Shown here piece by piece: positions 15,866-24,141 of a stretch of 29,403 nucleotides of DNA. Made by a program: the position numbers and the translations under genes. The DNA is taken from assembly GCA_023381515.1 (NCBI GenBank), contig JAMCQI010000072.1, positions 1 to 29,403 on the forward strand, read 5' to 3'. The notes under the pieces are model-generated. The model was not told where the DNA came from. It ran no database searches and saw only the letters and a list, made by a program, of their open reading frames with translations. The DNA is from Chloroflexota bacterium (GTDB lineage Bacteria; Chloroflexota; Anaerolineae; UBA4142). Within the stretch, counting starts at the first letter, position 1; each line of letters starts with the position of its first letter.

Positions 15866-16753
15866 ATGAGCCTTTCCGAACGAGGGATTGTCGATACCCA
15901 TTGCCACATGTGGCAGATCGAATTGGCACGCCAGACCTGGCTCAAGCCAGAGTTCGGGCCGCTCTTCAGGACTTTCCAGCCGGAGGATCTTTCCAAGGCC
16001 TCGCAAGAGGTCGGAGTAGACAAGTGCGTTCTCGTAGAGGCCGGCAAAACTGAGGAGGAAACCCGGTCGCTGGAGCGGATGGCAGCTTCGGGGCTGATTG
16101 GCGCCTTTATCCCTTTTGTAGACCTCGCTAATCCCGCGTTGGAGAACGAGCTCGATCGGTGGCAGAAGAACATCAAGTTCAGGGGCGTCCGGATGGGTTT
16201 TGAAGGCCACTCGGACCCCGACATACTGCTTCGTCCTGCAATCACGCAGGGATTGAGAGCAGTGGCCCGGCGAGGCTTGGTCTTCGAGTTTCTCGTAAGG
16301 GTGCCTCACCTCAAAGACATGTTGCGCGTCTATGAGCGAATCCCCGACTTGAACGGGGTGATCGAGCACATGGCCAAACCGGACCTGGTCGGGCGCGGTG
16401 ACAGCGAGGAGTGGCGTCAGCAGATGATTGCGCTGGCTCACAACACGCGAGTCACGTGCAAGGTCTCCCTGTCGCCTCGCGTGGAGGAAATGGGCCAGTT
16501 GTTGGCTCGCCCTGGCGGCGGGTGGCCGGCGGAACGAATCAAGCCGTACGTCCAGTTCTTGATCGAGCACTTTGGCTGCGACCGGCTCATGTGGGGTAGT
16601 GACTGGCCGGTAGCGCTCTTAGCATCCGACTACGCGGGCACGTATCGCACCATGCGCCAAGCGATCGGGCCGCTCGAGCCCGCAGACGAGTTAAAGTTGT
16701 TTCACGATTCGGCTGCTCGATTCTATCGATTACCAAATCCCGGAGAGGAGTGA
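15866..16753 (+). CDS. Amidohydrolase family 2, sugar-lactonase-like (COG3618 type)
   Basis: A 295-residue TIM-barrel metal hydrolase. DTHCHMW holds the first two metal ligands, His12 and His14. EHMAKP gives His168, and the barrel closes with MWGSDWPV, where Asp246 is the catalytic base. The layout matches the branch that contains L-fuconolactonase and L-rhamnono-1,4-lactonase. Only 9 nt separate it from the next gene, an SDR resembling L-fucose dehydrogenase. A sugar dehydrogenase plus lactonase pair (sugar to lactone to aldonate) is the natural reading. Related members hydrolyse or decarboxylate other ring compounds, so the substrate is not proven. Confidence 0.88.
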   Translation: MSLSERGIVDTHCHMWQIELARQTWLKPEFGPLFRTFQPEDLSKASQEVGVDKCVLVEAGKTEEETRSLERMAASGLIGAFIPFVDLANPALENELDRWQKNIKFRGVRMGFEGHSDPDILLRPAITQGLRAVARRGLVFEFLVRVPHLKDMLRVYERIPDLNGVIEHMAKPDLVGRGDSEEWRQQMIALAHNTRVTCKVSLSPRVEEMGQLLARPGGGWPAERIKPYVQFLIEHFGCDRLMWGSDWPVALLASDYAGTYRTMRQAIGPLEPADELKLFHDSAARFYRLPNPGEE

Positions 16754-16762
16754 TCCATTCCT

Positions 16763-17587
16763 ATGGACGCTAGTGTTGCGCCTTTTGTTGGCAAGTTCGA
16801 CAAAGTGACTCTGATCACGGGCGGGAGCAAAGGAATCGGCGAAGGTTGCGCCAGAGTATTCGTCGCTGCCGGGGCCTCCGTCGTCGTCTGTGCACGCGGA
16901 CGAGAGTCGGGCGAGTCCTTGGCACGCGAGTTGACGAGGAAGGGACCCGGTCAATGTCACTTTGAACCCTGCGATGTGAGTAATCCCGATGATATCCGTC
17001 GGGTGGTCGACAAGACCGTCGAGCTGAACGGGCGTCTCGATTGCCTGATCAACAACGCGGGTCAGCATCCCCCCCACCGGCCGATCGACGAGTTCTCGAT
17101 CGAGGATTTCAGCGCATTGCTTCAGTTGAACCTGGTCAGCTATTTTGCGGCCTGCAAGTTCGCATTGCCTCATTTGCGCAAGACTCGCGGCAGCATCATC
17201 AACATGGGCAGCATCGTGGGCGAGTTTGGTCAATGGAATGCGACGACCTACTGTGCAACCAAAGGGGGCATCCAGGGTCTGACGAAAGCGCTTGCGATCG
17301 AAGAGGCAAAGCATGGCGTGCGAGTGAATGCAGTGCTCCCCGGCAACATCATCACTCAGAGCCGAATCGACTTTGAGGCGAAGATAAAGAACCGTCAAGA
17401 GTTTCATGACGCCGTGGAAAGTTGGCAGTGGATGGGGCGGAGTGGCACCAGCGAGGAAACGGGATACGTATGCCTCTTCCTCGCCAGCGATGCTGCCAGC
17501 TATGTCACTGGCATTGACCTGCTGGTGAGTGGTGGCATGGAACTCGGCCAAGGGCCCAAGGTGCCGATTCTCGGAGCGACGAGCTAG
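16763..17587 (+). CDS. SDR resembling HSD17B14 / L-fucose dehydrogenase (SDR 2)
   Basis: A 274-residue classical SDR. It has TGGSKGIG (19-26), Arg45 after the second strand, NNAG (97-100), Ser150, Tyr163 and Lys167. The stretch after NNAG (QHPPHRP), the block LPHLRKTRGSIINMGSIVG, and the C-terminal TGIDLLVSGGMELG recall mammalian HSD17B14, which has been reported to act as an L-fucose dehydrogenase. That comparison is from memory, without a search. With the amidohydrolase directly upstream it would oxidise the C1 of an aldose such as a 6-deoxy-hexose to a lactone. Other secondary-alcohol substrates are possible. Confidence 0.87.
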   Translation: MDASVAPFVGKFDKVTLITGGSKGIGEGCARVFVAAGASVVVCARGRESGESLARELTRKGPGQCHFEPCDVSNPDDIRRVVDKTVELNGRLDCLINNAGQHPPHRPIDEFSIEDFSALLQLNLVSYFAACKFALPHLRKTRGSIINMGSIVGEFGQWNATTYCATKGGIQGLTKALAIEEAKHGVRVNAVLPGNIITQSRIDFEAKIKNRQEFHDAVESWQWMGRSGTSEETGYVCLFLASDAASYVTGIDLLVSGGMELGQGPKVPILGATS

Positions 17588-17627
17588 TCCATTACCTGAC
17601 GTTCGACTACTCGCGTTTGCTAAACTC

Positions 17628-17634
17628 AAGGAGG
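17628..17634 (+). promoter_or_regulatory. Strong Shine-Dalgarno fixing the permease start
   Basis: AAGGAGG, 8 nt before the ATG at 17643. It shows that the open frame extending back to 17529 into the SDR gene is not the true start. Confidence 0.85.
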
Positions 17635-17642
17635 AGCAGGCA

Positions 17643-18665
17643 ATGGCAACCATCGGTAGCGCCGTCAAGGAATCCCTCGGCGTCAAGATCGAAACAGGCC
17701 TCAAGCGCGCGCTCGCGTTCCGTGAGTCCGGCGTATTGATCGCGCTGTTATTCTTCTTCACTGCGATGTGGGTTGTCTCTCCTACCTTTCGCACCCCTTT
17801 CAACCTCACGACCATCCTCAAACAGATATCCGTGACCGCGATCATGGCAATGGGGCAGACTCTTGTCGTCATCGCCGGGGCATTCGACTTGTCCCAGGCG
17901 CCGGTGGCTGGTCTGGCGGCGATGTCCAGTGCTCTTGCATGGAAGAATTTTGGCCTGGACCCGGCCTTGGCAATCTGCGTGGGACTCGCCGTGGGCACCC
18001 TGTGCGGTTTCGTCAATGGACTTTTGGCCGCTCGGTTCCGACTTCACCCGATCGTAATGACGTTGGCGACGTCTACCGTCTTTTCGGGATTCAACTACTT
18101 TATTACGCGCGGCGAAACGATCGTCGGATTGCCGGAGGGTCTCACGTGGCTGGGTCAGGGAGACATTAGCGGGATTTCAGTCCCTATCCTTGTGATGCTG
18201 ATCATCTCCCTACTAATGCATCTGATGCTTACGCGAACCCTCTTTGGTCTGCGCATCCTTATGATTGGCGGCAACCTGAAAGCGACAACCGACATCGGGA
18301 TTGACGTCGCGCAGTTGCGTGTCGGTGTCTTTACTATCAGTGGTTTCCTCGCGGGTCTGGGCGGGATCGTCCTCCTTGGCCGAGTGGGCAATGCGATTCC
18401 GCAGATCGGCCAGAGCATGCTGTTCCCGGTGGTCACCGCTACCATCCTCGGGGGGACGCTTCTGACCGGAGGAGTTGGCTCGATGGCCGGCACCCTGATC
18501 GGCGCCGCGATCATGGGCATTGTGAACAACGCCCTAGCTATCCTTCAGTTTAGCGTTTACCTGCAGGATATGAGTCAGGGGGCGCTGGTCGTGATGGCCT
18601 TGCTCGTCGATCAGTTCCGACGCGGAGAGCTGACCTGGAAGATGATCGTTGGAAGGGATCGATAG
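17643..18665 (+). CDS. Sugar ABC transporter permease (RbsC/FrcB-like)
   Basis: A 340-residue inner-membrane protein of the branched-chain amino acid/ribose permease family. After a short cytoplasmic N-terminus, hydrophobic segments begin at about residue 35 (ALLFFFTAMWVVSP) and recur to a total of about eight to ten. Family marks are ILKQISVTAIMAMGQTLVVI, AGAFDLSQAPVAGLAA (usually D-L-S in sugar permeases) and GSMAGTLIGAAIMGIVNNAL near the C-terminus. It would form a homodimeric channel with the ATPase at 22477 and the binding protein at 18975. The three transporter genes are not contiguous, being separated by two dehydrogenase genes. Confidence 0.92.
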   Translation: MATIGSAVKESLGVKIETGLKRALAFRESGVLIALLFFFTAMWVVSPTFRTPFNLTTILKQISVTAIMAMGQTLVVIAGAFDLSQAPVAGLAAMSSALAWKNFGLDPALAICVGLAVGTLCGFVNGLLAARFRLHPIVMTLATSTVFSGFNYFITRGETIVGLPEGLTWLGQGDISGISVPILVMLIISLLMHLMLTRTLFGLRILMIGGNLKATTDIGIDVAQLRVGVFTISGFLAGLGGIVLLGRVGNAIPQIGQSMLFPVVTATILGGTLLTGGVGSMAGTLIGAAIMGIVNNALAILQFSVYLQDMSQGALVVMALLVDQFRRGELTWKMIVGRDR

Positions 18666-18974
18666 CCGATCGGCGTGGCTGTTCTTAGAACCGGATCCCG
18701 CTGCTGAGTATCTTTGGCGCCGTTGCTTGCCGAGCCAAGAGATTGTCCGGTGCAAACGGGTAAGGAGGTGATACCGCGAGATTATTCCATTCTTCTGCAT
18801 GATCGCTGTTGATCAATCGTCACCATCTTTGCAGTTTTTCGAATCAGAACATCGCAAATGTTCAACGCGTTCGTATGCTGTGGTTGGCCCACGCGATGCC
18901 GCTCCGGGCGCCCGCGCAGGGAAGGTTCGGAATGGCGGAGGTGGTGACTCTCGCCGGTGAGAAGGAGAAGAGAC
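18666..18974 (+). other. 309-bp gap with an orphan perfect Shine-Dalgarno
   Basis: AAGGAGGTGAT at 18762-18772 is fully complementary to the 16S 3' end, but no convincing gene follows. An ATG at 18799 opens a 53-codon frame too far away and without recognisable character. No clear promoter or terminator was seen. The gap may hold a leader for the highly needed binding-protein gene. Confidence 0.45.
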
Positions 18975-20090
18975 ATGAAACGATCGATGTTCGTTCCGCT
19001 GGTTGTTCTGTTCGTCGCGGTCGCGCTGGCCGCGTGTGCCGCGCCGACGGCCGCACCTCCGGTCGTGCAGACGGTCGCGGTTCCCCAGACAGTCGTTTCC
19101 CAACAGACCGTCGTCGTCCCCCAGACGGTCGTTGCCGCGCAGACCGTCGTGGTTCAAGTCACGCCGAACGTGACCTGTGCCAAGCCAAGCTACGTGATTA
19201 CCGCGCCGCTGGTTCACCCCTACATTACGCAATGGCAGACCGCGGCCGAGGAGGCCGGCAAAGAACTCGGGGTGGAGGTCGTCTATCTTTCGCCAGCGGC
19301 ATACGACCCGCAGAAGCAAGTGGACATGACCGAGTCCTCGCTCTCCCTTCCGTGCGTCGAAGGACTTTCCGTCATGACCGGCGTGCCGGACATCATGGAA
19401 GGTGTCCTGAAACAGGCCGCTGGCCTGGGCATTGCCACCACTCAGAACGCTTCGTGCGACACAGCCGTTAACGCCGGCATCTGCCTGGCTACCGATTTCA
19501 CTCAGGCCGGTGCGTCCGTTGGCGAGCGCCTGGCAAAGATGATGAACGGCAAGGGTAACATCGTGGTCGCCTTCGGCGCACCCGGTGATAAAGCCCATCA
19601 GCAGCGCGTGGACGGCCTGACGGCCTACCTGGCGAAAAACGCGCCGGACATCAAGATCCTCGGCACGCTGCTGAACTGTGATGATGCAGAGGGAACGGTC
19701 AAGTGTGCTGAGAACGCTCTGACGACCTACCCGACCATGAACGCGTATTACGGCACCGGCAACCTGACCGCCGTGGGAGCGCTCCAAGTCTTCCCGCAGG
19801 CGGGCAAGTCAGACGTGATCATCACCGGCGTCGACGACGATCCCGCGATCATCGCGGGTATCCAGAAGGGCTCCAACGTGTTCACCTACGTGCAGCAGCC
19901 GTACGGTCAGGGCTATCTGGCCGTTTACATCCCGTGGCTGATGAAACACAAGGGTCTGAAACCGACCCAAAAGTATCTTGATACTGGCATCACCTTCGTG
20001 GACAAGACCAATGTCACCACTTATCAGGATACGATGAAGGCGAACTTCACGGAACTCAAGAAAGCCGTCGATACCCAGATCATGAAGTAG
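18975..20090 (+). CDS. Sugar ABC transporter substrate-binding lipoprotein
   Basis: A 371-residue periplasmic-binding-protein-like lipoprotein of the ribose type (Peripla_BP_4 fold). The signal peptide ends at Cys21 (L-A-A-C). A linker with repeated Gln-Thr-Val-Val units (about 31-62) then carries the two-lobed domain from about residue 70: YVITAPLVHPYITQWQTAAE, AYDPQKQVDM, GKGNIVVAFGAPGDKAHQQR, VDDDPAIIAGIQKG. Cysteines at about 68, 111, 150 and 159 could form disulfides. The ATG at 18975 has AAGGAG 7 nt before it. It likely captures the substrate that the whole cluster degrades. Confidence 0.93.
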   Translation: MKRSMFVPLVVLFVAVALAACAAPTAAPPVVQTVAVPQTVVSQQTVVVPQTVVAAQTVVVQVTPNVTCAKPSYVITAPLVHPYITQWQTAAEEAGKELGVEVVYLSPAAYDPQKQVDMTESSLSLPCVEGLSVMTGVPDIMEGVLKQAAGLGIATTQNASCDTAVNAGICLATDFTQAGASVGERLAKMMNGKGNIVVAFGAPGDKAHQQRVDGLTAYLAKNAPDIKILGTLLNCDDAEGTVKCAENALTTYPTMNAYYGTGNLTAVGALQVFPQAGKSDVIITGVDDDPAIIAGIQKGSNVFTYVQQPYGQGYLAVYIPWLMKHKGLKPTQKYLDTGITFVDKTNVTTYQDTMKANFTELKKAVDTQIMK

Positions 20091-20110
20091 CCTCCGGGGC
20101 GGAGTACTGT

Positions 20111-20188
20111 CTATGGCGTGCGCACGGGGCAAGAGAGCGCTCCTCACTCTCTTGTCCCGTGTCCCCGGCGGTTGAATACCCGCCATAG
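20111..20188 (+). terminator. Nested hairpins after the binding-protein gene
   Basis: An inner 15-bp stem (20123-20137 with 20147-20161, one G-T pair) sits inside an outer 8-bp stem CTATGGCG/CGCCATAG (20111-20118 with 20181-20188). No T-run follows. Such structures after a binding-protein gene commonly stabilise its mRNA or reduce read-through. Confidence 0.6.
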
Positions 20189-20279
20189 GTTCTCATTACG
20201 ATGACAATGCGCTCGATCGCTTCCAGCCAGTAGATCGGTTCGTCGCCCGGTATCGCAGCAAGACGCCAAAGGACAACGC

Positions 20280-21311
20280 ATGCAGACGTTCAGAGCATCT
20301 GAGCTTGCAGAAATTGGAGCCCGTATCTTCCGGGCAGCCGGTTCGCCCGAGACCGTTGCCAGACGGGTGAGCGATTCGCTTGTATTAAGCAACCTGTTGG
20401 GGGTCGATTCTCACGGCGTGATGCGTATCTCCCAGTACGTCGGAGAGATTGAGACCGGAGGTATTGTTCCGAGCGCGGAGCCGGTCGTCGCCCGCGACAA
20501 TGGCATTGCGGTGCTCATGAATGGCCAGAATGCTTTCGGTCAGATCGTCGCCGAGCGGGCCATGCGACTCGCGATCGAGCGAGCGCGGCAGCATACGGTA
20601 AGCGTCGTCAGCTTCGGTCAAGTGCTCCACGTCGGACGCCTGGGTGAATGGGCCGTCATGGCCGGCGAAGCTGGTCTCTTTGGGCTGGTCTTGGCCAACG
20701 GCTCCAAGCCCGGCGGTTCGGTTGCTCCGTTCGGCTCGCGTCAAAGCATTACGGGGACGAACCCGATCGCATTCGCCATCCCGGCCGGTTCCCGCCCGCC
20801 GGTTGTGGCGGATTTTTCGACGGCAGCAGCGGCGGAGGGACGGGTGCGCGCCGCACGCAACGAGGGCAACCAGATCCCGCGCGGATGGGTAATGGACAAA
20901 GACGGTCGTCCGACGACCAATCCGGCGGACCTCTACAATGGCGGTGCACTCAGAACATTTGGGGAGCATAAGGGATATAGCCTTTCCTTGATGATCGATG
21001 TCCTCGCCGGTATTCTGAGTGGTGCAAATACGCCTATTTTCCCTGGCTATGAACGGTTTCAGAATGGTGTCTTCATACTCGTTGTCGACGTGACGTTCTT
21101 TCGACCAGCAGCCGGCTATGACCAGGCCGTGGACTACTTATTCGATGCCGTCAAGCGCGCCGTTCCTATCCCGGGGGTAGAAAGCGTGCTTCTTCCTGGA
21201 GAACCTGAATCGAAATGCAGAGAAGAGCGGGAGCGCAACGGCATTCCGGTGGACGACAGCACTTGGGCTGCAATTCGTAAAGTGGCCGAAAAACTGAACG
21301 TGCCCCTTTGA
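20280..21311 (+). CDS. Malate/L-lactate/sugar-acid dehydrogenase, Ldh2 family, copy 2
   Basis: 343 residues, homologous over its whole length to the protein at 14013-15059 but clearly diverged. It has LLGVDSHGVMRISQYV with the SHG motif, the catalytic His in GQVLHVGRLGEW, ITGTNPIAFAIPAG, the DKDGRPTTNPADLYNGG loop and HKGYSLSLM. It interconverts a 2-hydroxy acid and a 2-keto acid with NAD(P)H. The location between the sugar-binding protein and a D-2-hydroxyacid dehydrogenase suggests a role on an acid intermediate or on the lactate-like product of aldol cleavage. The ATG is preceded by an AAAGGA-like site (AAAGGACAACGC). Confidence 0.92.
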   Translation: MQTFRASELAEIGARIFRAAGSPETVARRVSDSLVLSNLLGVDSHGVMRISQYVGEIETGGIVPSAEPVVARDNGIAVLMNGQNAFGQIVAERAMRLAIERARQHTVSVVSFGQVLHVGRLGEWAVMAGEAGLFGLVLANGSKPGGSVAPFGSRQSITGTNPIAFAIPAGSRPPVVADFSTAAAAEGRVRAARNEGNQIPRGWVMDKDGRPTTNPADLYNGGALRTFGEHKGYSLSLMIDVLAGILSGANTPIFPGYERFQNGVFILVVDVTFFRPAAGYDQAVDYLFDAVKRAVPIPGVESVLLPGEPESKCREERERNGIPVDDSTWAAIRKVAEKLNVPL

Positions 21312-21416
21312 GACTGATCAAAATTACAGCCAGCCTCGGGCCCCATACCGCTCAGACTGTGCGGTGCCGCAGTCTCTTCCTCGATGAAGGAAGCATCAGA
21401 AAGGGCGATTGAACGG

Positions 21417-22421
21417 ATGAATGAAAAGAAAAACCGGCAGATTCTTGTTACCGACATCGCCTGGCCTTCTGTCGAGCCGGAGGCAAAGATCTTGGCTCGC
21501 GTCGGCGGGGTGCTCGTCTTGGCCAAATCAGCCAGCGAAGAAGAATTGCTGGCCCTGGTGCCGGCAGCGGATGCGATACTAACTTGCTGGGCGCAGGTGC
21601 CGGCCAGTGTCGTCAAGGCCGGGAAACGGCTGCAAGTAATCAGCCGCTATGGCATTGGACTCGACAACATCGCGGTCGACGAAGCGACGAAACACGGCAT
21701 TGTGGTGACGAACGTTCCGGCCTATTGTCTCGACGAGGTGTCCGACCACGCGATGGCATTGATTCTCGCTTCCGCCCGGAAGGTTTGCCTTTACAGTTCA
21801 AACGTTCATGCCGGCGACTGGAATGTGTCGAGCGGCAAGCCCCTCTTCCGGGTGCGCGGTCGAACGCTCGGCATCATTGGGTTCGGCAAGATTGGTCAGA
21901 CTCTCGCGCCCAAGGCACTAGCTTTCGGAATGCGAGTTCTGGCTTACGATCCATATTTGGACTCGGAATACATGAGAGCCCGTCAATGCGAAAAGGCAGA
22001 ACTGAACGCCCTCCTCGCCGAGGCGGACTATGTGAGCATTCACTCTCCTCTGAATGACGGCACGCGCGGCATGATCGACGAGGCAAGATTGCGAAAGATG
22101 AAACCGACCGCGTTCATCGTCAACACCTCGCGCGGCGCCATTATCGACCAGGAGGCTCTCGTGACGGCGTTGGAGCAAGGTTGGATCGCCGGTGCCGGGA
22201 TGGACGTTTTCGTCCCAGAGCGCATTCCACCCGATCACCCTCTCCTCAAGCTGTCCAATGTCATCGCCACCCCGCATGTGGCCTTTTATTCGGAAGAGTC
22301 GCTCGTAGAGCTGGAAGTCAAGGCGGCCGAAAACGTGGCGGCCGTGCTTTCGGGTAAACGCCCGTCTTCTATTGTCAATCCAGAGGTTCTGGATCTTCCT
22401 AGATGGGCGCAACTCGCATAA
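21417..22421 (+). CDS. D-isomer-specific 2-hydroxyacid dehydrogenase
   Basis: A 334-residue NAD-dependent enzyme of the phosphoglycerate/glyoxylate reductase type. It has the NAD-binding GIIGFGKIGQ, the substrate loop SRYGIGLDNI, and the catalytic triad Arg239 (NTSRGA), Glu268 (VPERIP) and His287 (TPHVAF) at family spacing. There is no C-terminal ACT domain, so it is not a standard serine-pathway SerA. It would reduce or oxidise a 2-keto/2-hydroxy acid arising from the pathway, such as hydroxypyruvate, glyoxylate or a deoxy analogue. The start is chosen at the ATG 21417 after GAAAGGG; an ATG at 21384 is possible but has no ribosome site. Confidence 0.9.
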   Translation: MNEKKNRQILVTDIAWPSVEPEAKILARVGGVLVLAKSASEEELLALVPAADAILTCWAQVPASVVKAGKRLQVISRYGIGLDNIAVDEATKHGIVVTNVPAYCLDEVSDHAMALILASARKVCLYSSNVHAGDWNVSSGKPLFRVRGRTLGIIGFGKIGQTLAPKALAFGMRVLAYDPYLDSEYMRARQCEKAELNALLAEADYVSIHSPLNDGTRGMIDEARLRKMKPTAFIVNTSRGAIIDQEALVTALEQGWIAGAGMDVFVPERIPPDHPLLKLSNVIATPHVAFYSEESLVELEVKAAENVAAVLSGKRPSSIVNPEVLDLPRWAQLA

Positions 22422-22476
22422 AGACCAAACGATCTATGGATCAGGCACAAATCCGGCAAGAGGAAAGGACCCAACG

Positions 22477-23283
22477 ATGGGAACTGACTACGTCGTCGAG
22501 ATGAAGGGGATATCGAAGAGATTCGGAAATGTCCAAGCGATCAACAAGGTTGACCTGGAGCTTCGTCGCGGCGAAATCCTCGGACTGGTGGGCGACAACG
22601 CCGCCGGGAAATCGACGTTGATGAAAGTGCTTTGCGGCGCCCTGATCCCTGATGAAGGTGAGATTGTGGTCGAAGGCAAGAAAGTTGTCCTTCGTAATCC
22701 GCGCGACTCGCAGGCTCTTGGAATTGCAATGATCTACCAGGATCTTGCCCTGTTCAACAACCTGGACGTGGCCACCAATGTGTGCGCGGGACGCGAGTAC
22801 ACCAATAGCCTGGTCGGCATCGGTCTCCTGAACAAAAAGAAGATGCACGCTGAAGCGAGAGGGCTGCTCGACAAGCTGAGGGTGGACATCGGATCGACTC
22901 ACTCGCTGGTCGAGAAAATGTCGGGAGGCCAGCGGCAAATGATTGCCTGCGCCAGGGCGATCGGCTCGCAATGCAAGATGGTGATCATGGACGAACCCAC
23001 CGCGGCTCTGGGAGTCAAAGAAGCGAACACGCTGCTCAAGCTCATCACAGAGCTGAAGCAACGCGGCCTGTCGATCATTCTGATCACCCACCGGATCCCT
23101 GACGTCTTGACGATTGGCGACCGTGTCATGGTCCTGAAGGGAGGAGAGCGCCAAGGGGTGCTCGATATCAGCCACTCGAGCCTGGATGACATCGTCACCC
23201 TGATCGTAAGAGGACGGGCGAGCCAGGAGCGCGACGAGGGGAACGAATCCGCGCCTGCGGCGCTTGAACCGGTCCGCCGGTAG
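22477..23283 (+). CDS. Sugar ABC transporter ATP-binding protein (single domain, FrcA-like)
   Basis: A 268-residue cytoplasmic ATPase that powers the permease at 17643. Walker A is GDNAAGKST (39-47), with Ala instead of Gly at the second glycine position. The signature is MSGGQRQM, Walker B is VIMDEPTAAL, and the switch His is in LITHRIPD. Ribose-type ATPases usually have two fused domains of about 500 residues; here one domain suffices, as in fructose-type FrcA. The ATG at 22477 follows GAGGAAAGG; a longer frame into the preceding gene is not used. Confidence 0.93.
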   Translation: MGTDYVVEMKGISKRFGNVQAINKVDLELRRGEILGLVGDNAAGKSTLMKVLCGALIPDEGEIVVEGKKVVLRNPRDSQALGIAMIYQDLALFNNLDVATNVCAGREYTNSLVGIGLLNKKKMHAEARGLLDKLRVDIGSTHSLVEKMSGGQRQMIACARAIGSQCKMVIMDEPTAALGVKEANTLLKLITELKQRGLSIILITHRIPDVLTIGDRVMVLKGGERQGVLDISHSSLDDIVTLIVRGRASQERDEGNESAPAALEPVRR

Positions 23284-23333
23284 CGCGTCTGCATGTCGGA
23301 ATCCGCATAATCAATTCTAGACGGAGGAGTCCG

Positions 23334-24101
23334 TTGATAAAGAGCCTGCGTGGGCGGCTGCGAGCGGGAGAGGTTACGTTTGGATCTTGGCTCAGCCTTG
23401 GTTCGAGCCTTACGGCCGAGATCTTCGGTCGAGCCGGTTTCGATTGGCTCGTCATCGACATGGAGCATGGCACCGGCGATTTTCGAGAGCTGGTTCATCA
23501 GTTGCAGGCTCTCGAAGCGACGCCGGCAGTCCCACTGGTGCGCGTGGCATTCAACGAGCCTTGGCTCATCAAGCGCACCCTGGACCTCGGCCCTTCAGGA
23601 CTACTCATTCCCGTCGTCGAATCGGCAGAGCAAGCGCGGCAAGCGGTCCGCGCAATGCGGTACCCGCCCGAGGGCATCCGCGGCGTCATTACGTCGTCGC
23701 GCTCGACCTCTTTCGGGTCCGAGTTTGCACAGTATCGCGCCTCCGCCAACGAGCTGCTCCTCACCGTCATCCAAATTGAGCTGAAACAAGCCGTAGAAGA
23801 AGTTGATGCGATTGCCGCGATCCCCGAAGTAGACGTTCTGTTCGTTGGTCCGGTAGACTTGACCACCTCACTTGGCGTTCCAGGTCAACTGGACAGCGAC
23901 ATTGCGCAAGCCGCGTTGCAGCGGATCGAGCACGCGGCTCGTGCCCACGGCAAAGCTCTGGGCATCTTGATGCCCAATTATGAATCCGTAGTTCCGTACA
24001 AAGAACGCGGCTATCAATTTGTGGGAGTCGGTTCGGATGTGGCGCTATTGAATCAGAGCGCCCGAACTGTGGTGCAAGCATTGAAAGAGGGAAACAAGTG
24101 A
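23334..24101 (+). CDS. HpcH/HpaI-type class II aldolase
   Basis: A 255-residue metal-dependent aldolase that cleaves 2-keto-3-deoxy or 2-keto-4-hydroxy acids to pyruvate plus an aldehyde. His45 in IDMEHG and Arg70 in LVRVAF fall where the family has its catalytic His and pyruvate-binding Arg. IQIEL gives the metal Glu, and FVGPVDLTTSLG the metal Asp. The start is a TTG with GGAGGA 5 nt before it; no ATG fits. Next to an aldehyde dehydrogenase and 2-hydroxyacid dehydrogenases it is likely the key C-C cleaving step, for instance giving lactaldehyde or glycolaldehyde and pyruvate. Confidence 0.93.
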   Translation: MIKSLRGRLRAGEVTFGSWLSLGSSLTAEIFGRAGFDWLVIDMEHGTGDFRELVHQLQALEATPAVPLVRVAFNEPWLIKRTLDLGPSGLLIPVVESAEQARQAVRAMRYPPEGIRGVITSSRSTSFGSEFAQYRASANELLLTVIQIELKQAVEEVDAIAAIPEVDVLFVGPVDLTTSLGVPGQLDSDIAQAALQRIEHAARAHGKALGILMPNYESVVPYKERGYQFVGVGSDVALLNQSARTVVQALKEGNK

Positions 24102-24141
24102 ATTCGCTGCTGCGGCGAGTCCGACGAGGAGGAATAGAACA

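Noticed and set aside
16730..18016. 428-codon minus-strand open frame opposite the SDR and permease genes
   Set aside because: It lies antisense to two well-supported genes with catalytic motifs and strong ribosome sites; its length is an effect of codon bias.
18813..19787. 324-codon minus-strand open frame opposite the binding-protein gene
   Set aside because: Arg/His/Gly-rich shadow of the lipoprotein gene, without family signs.
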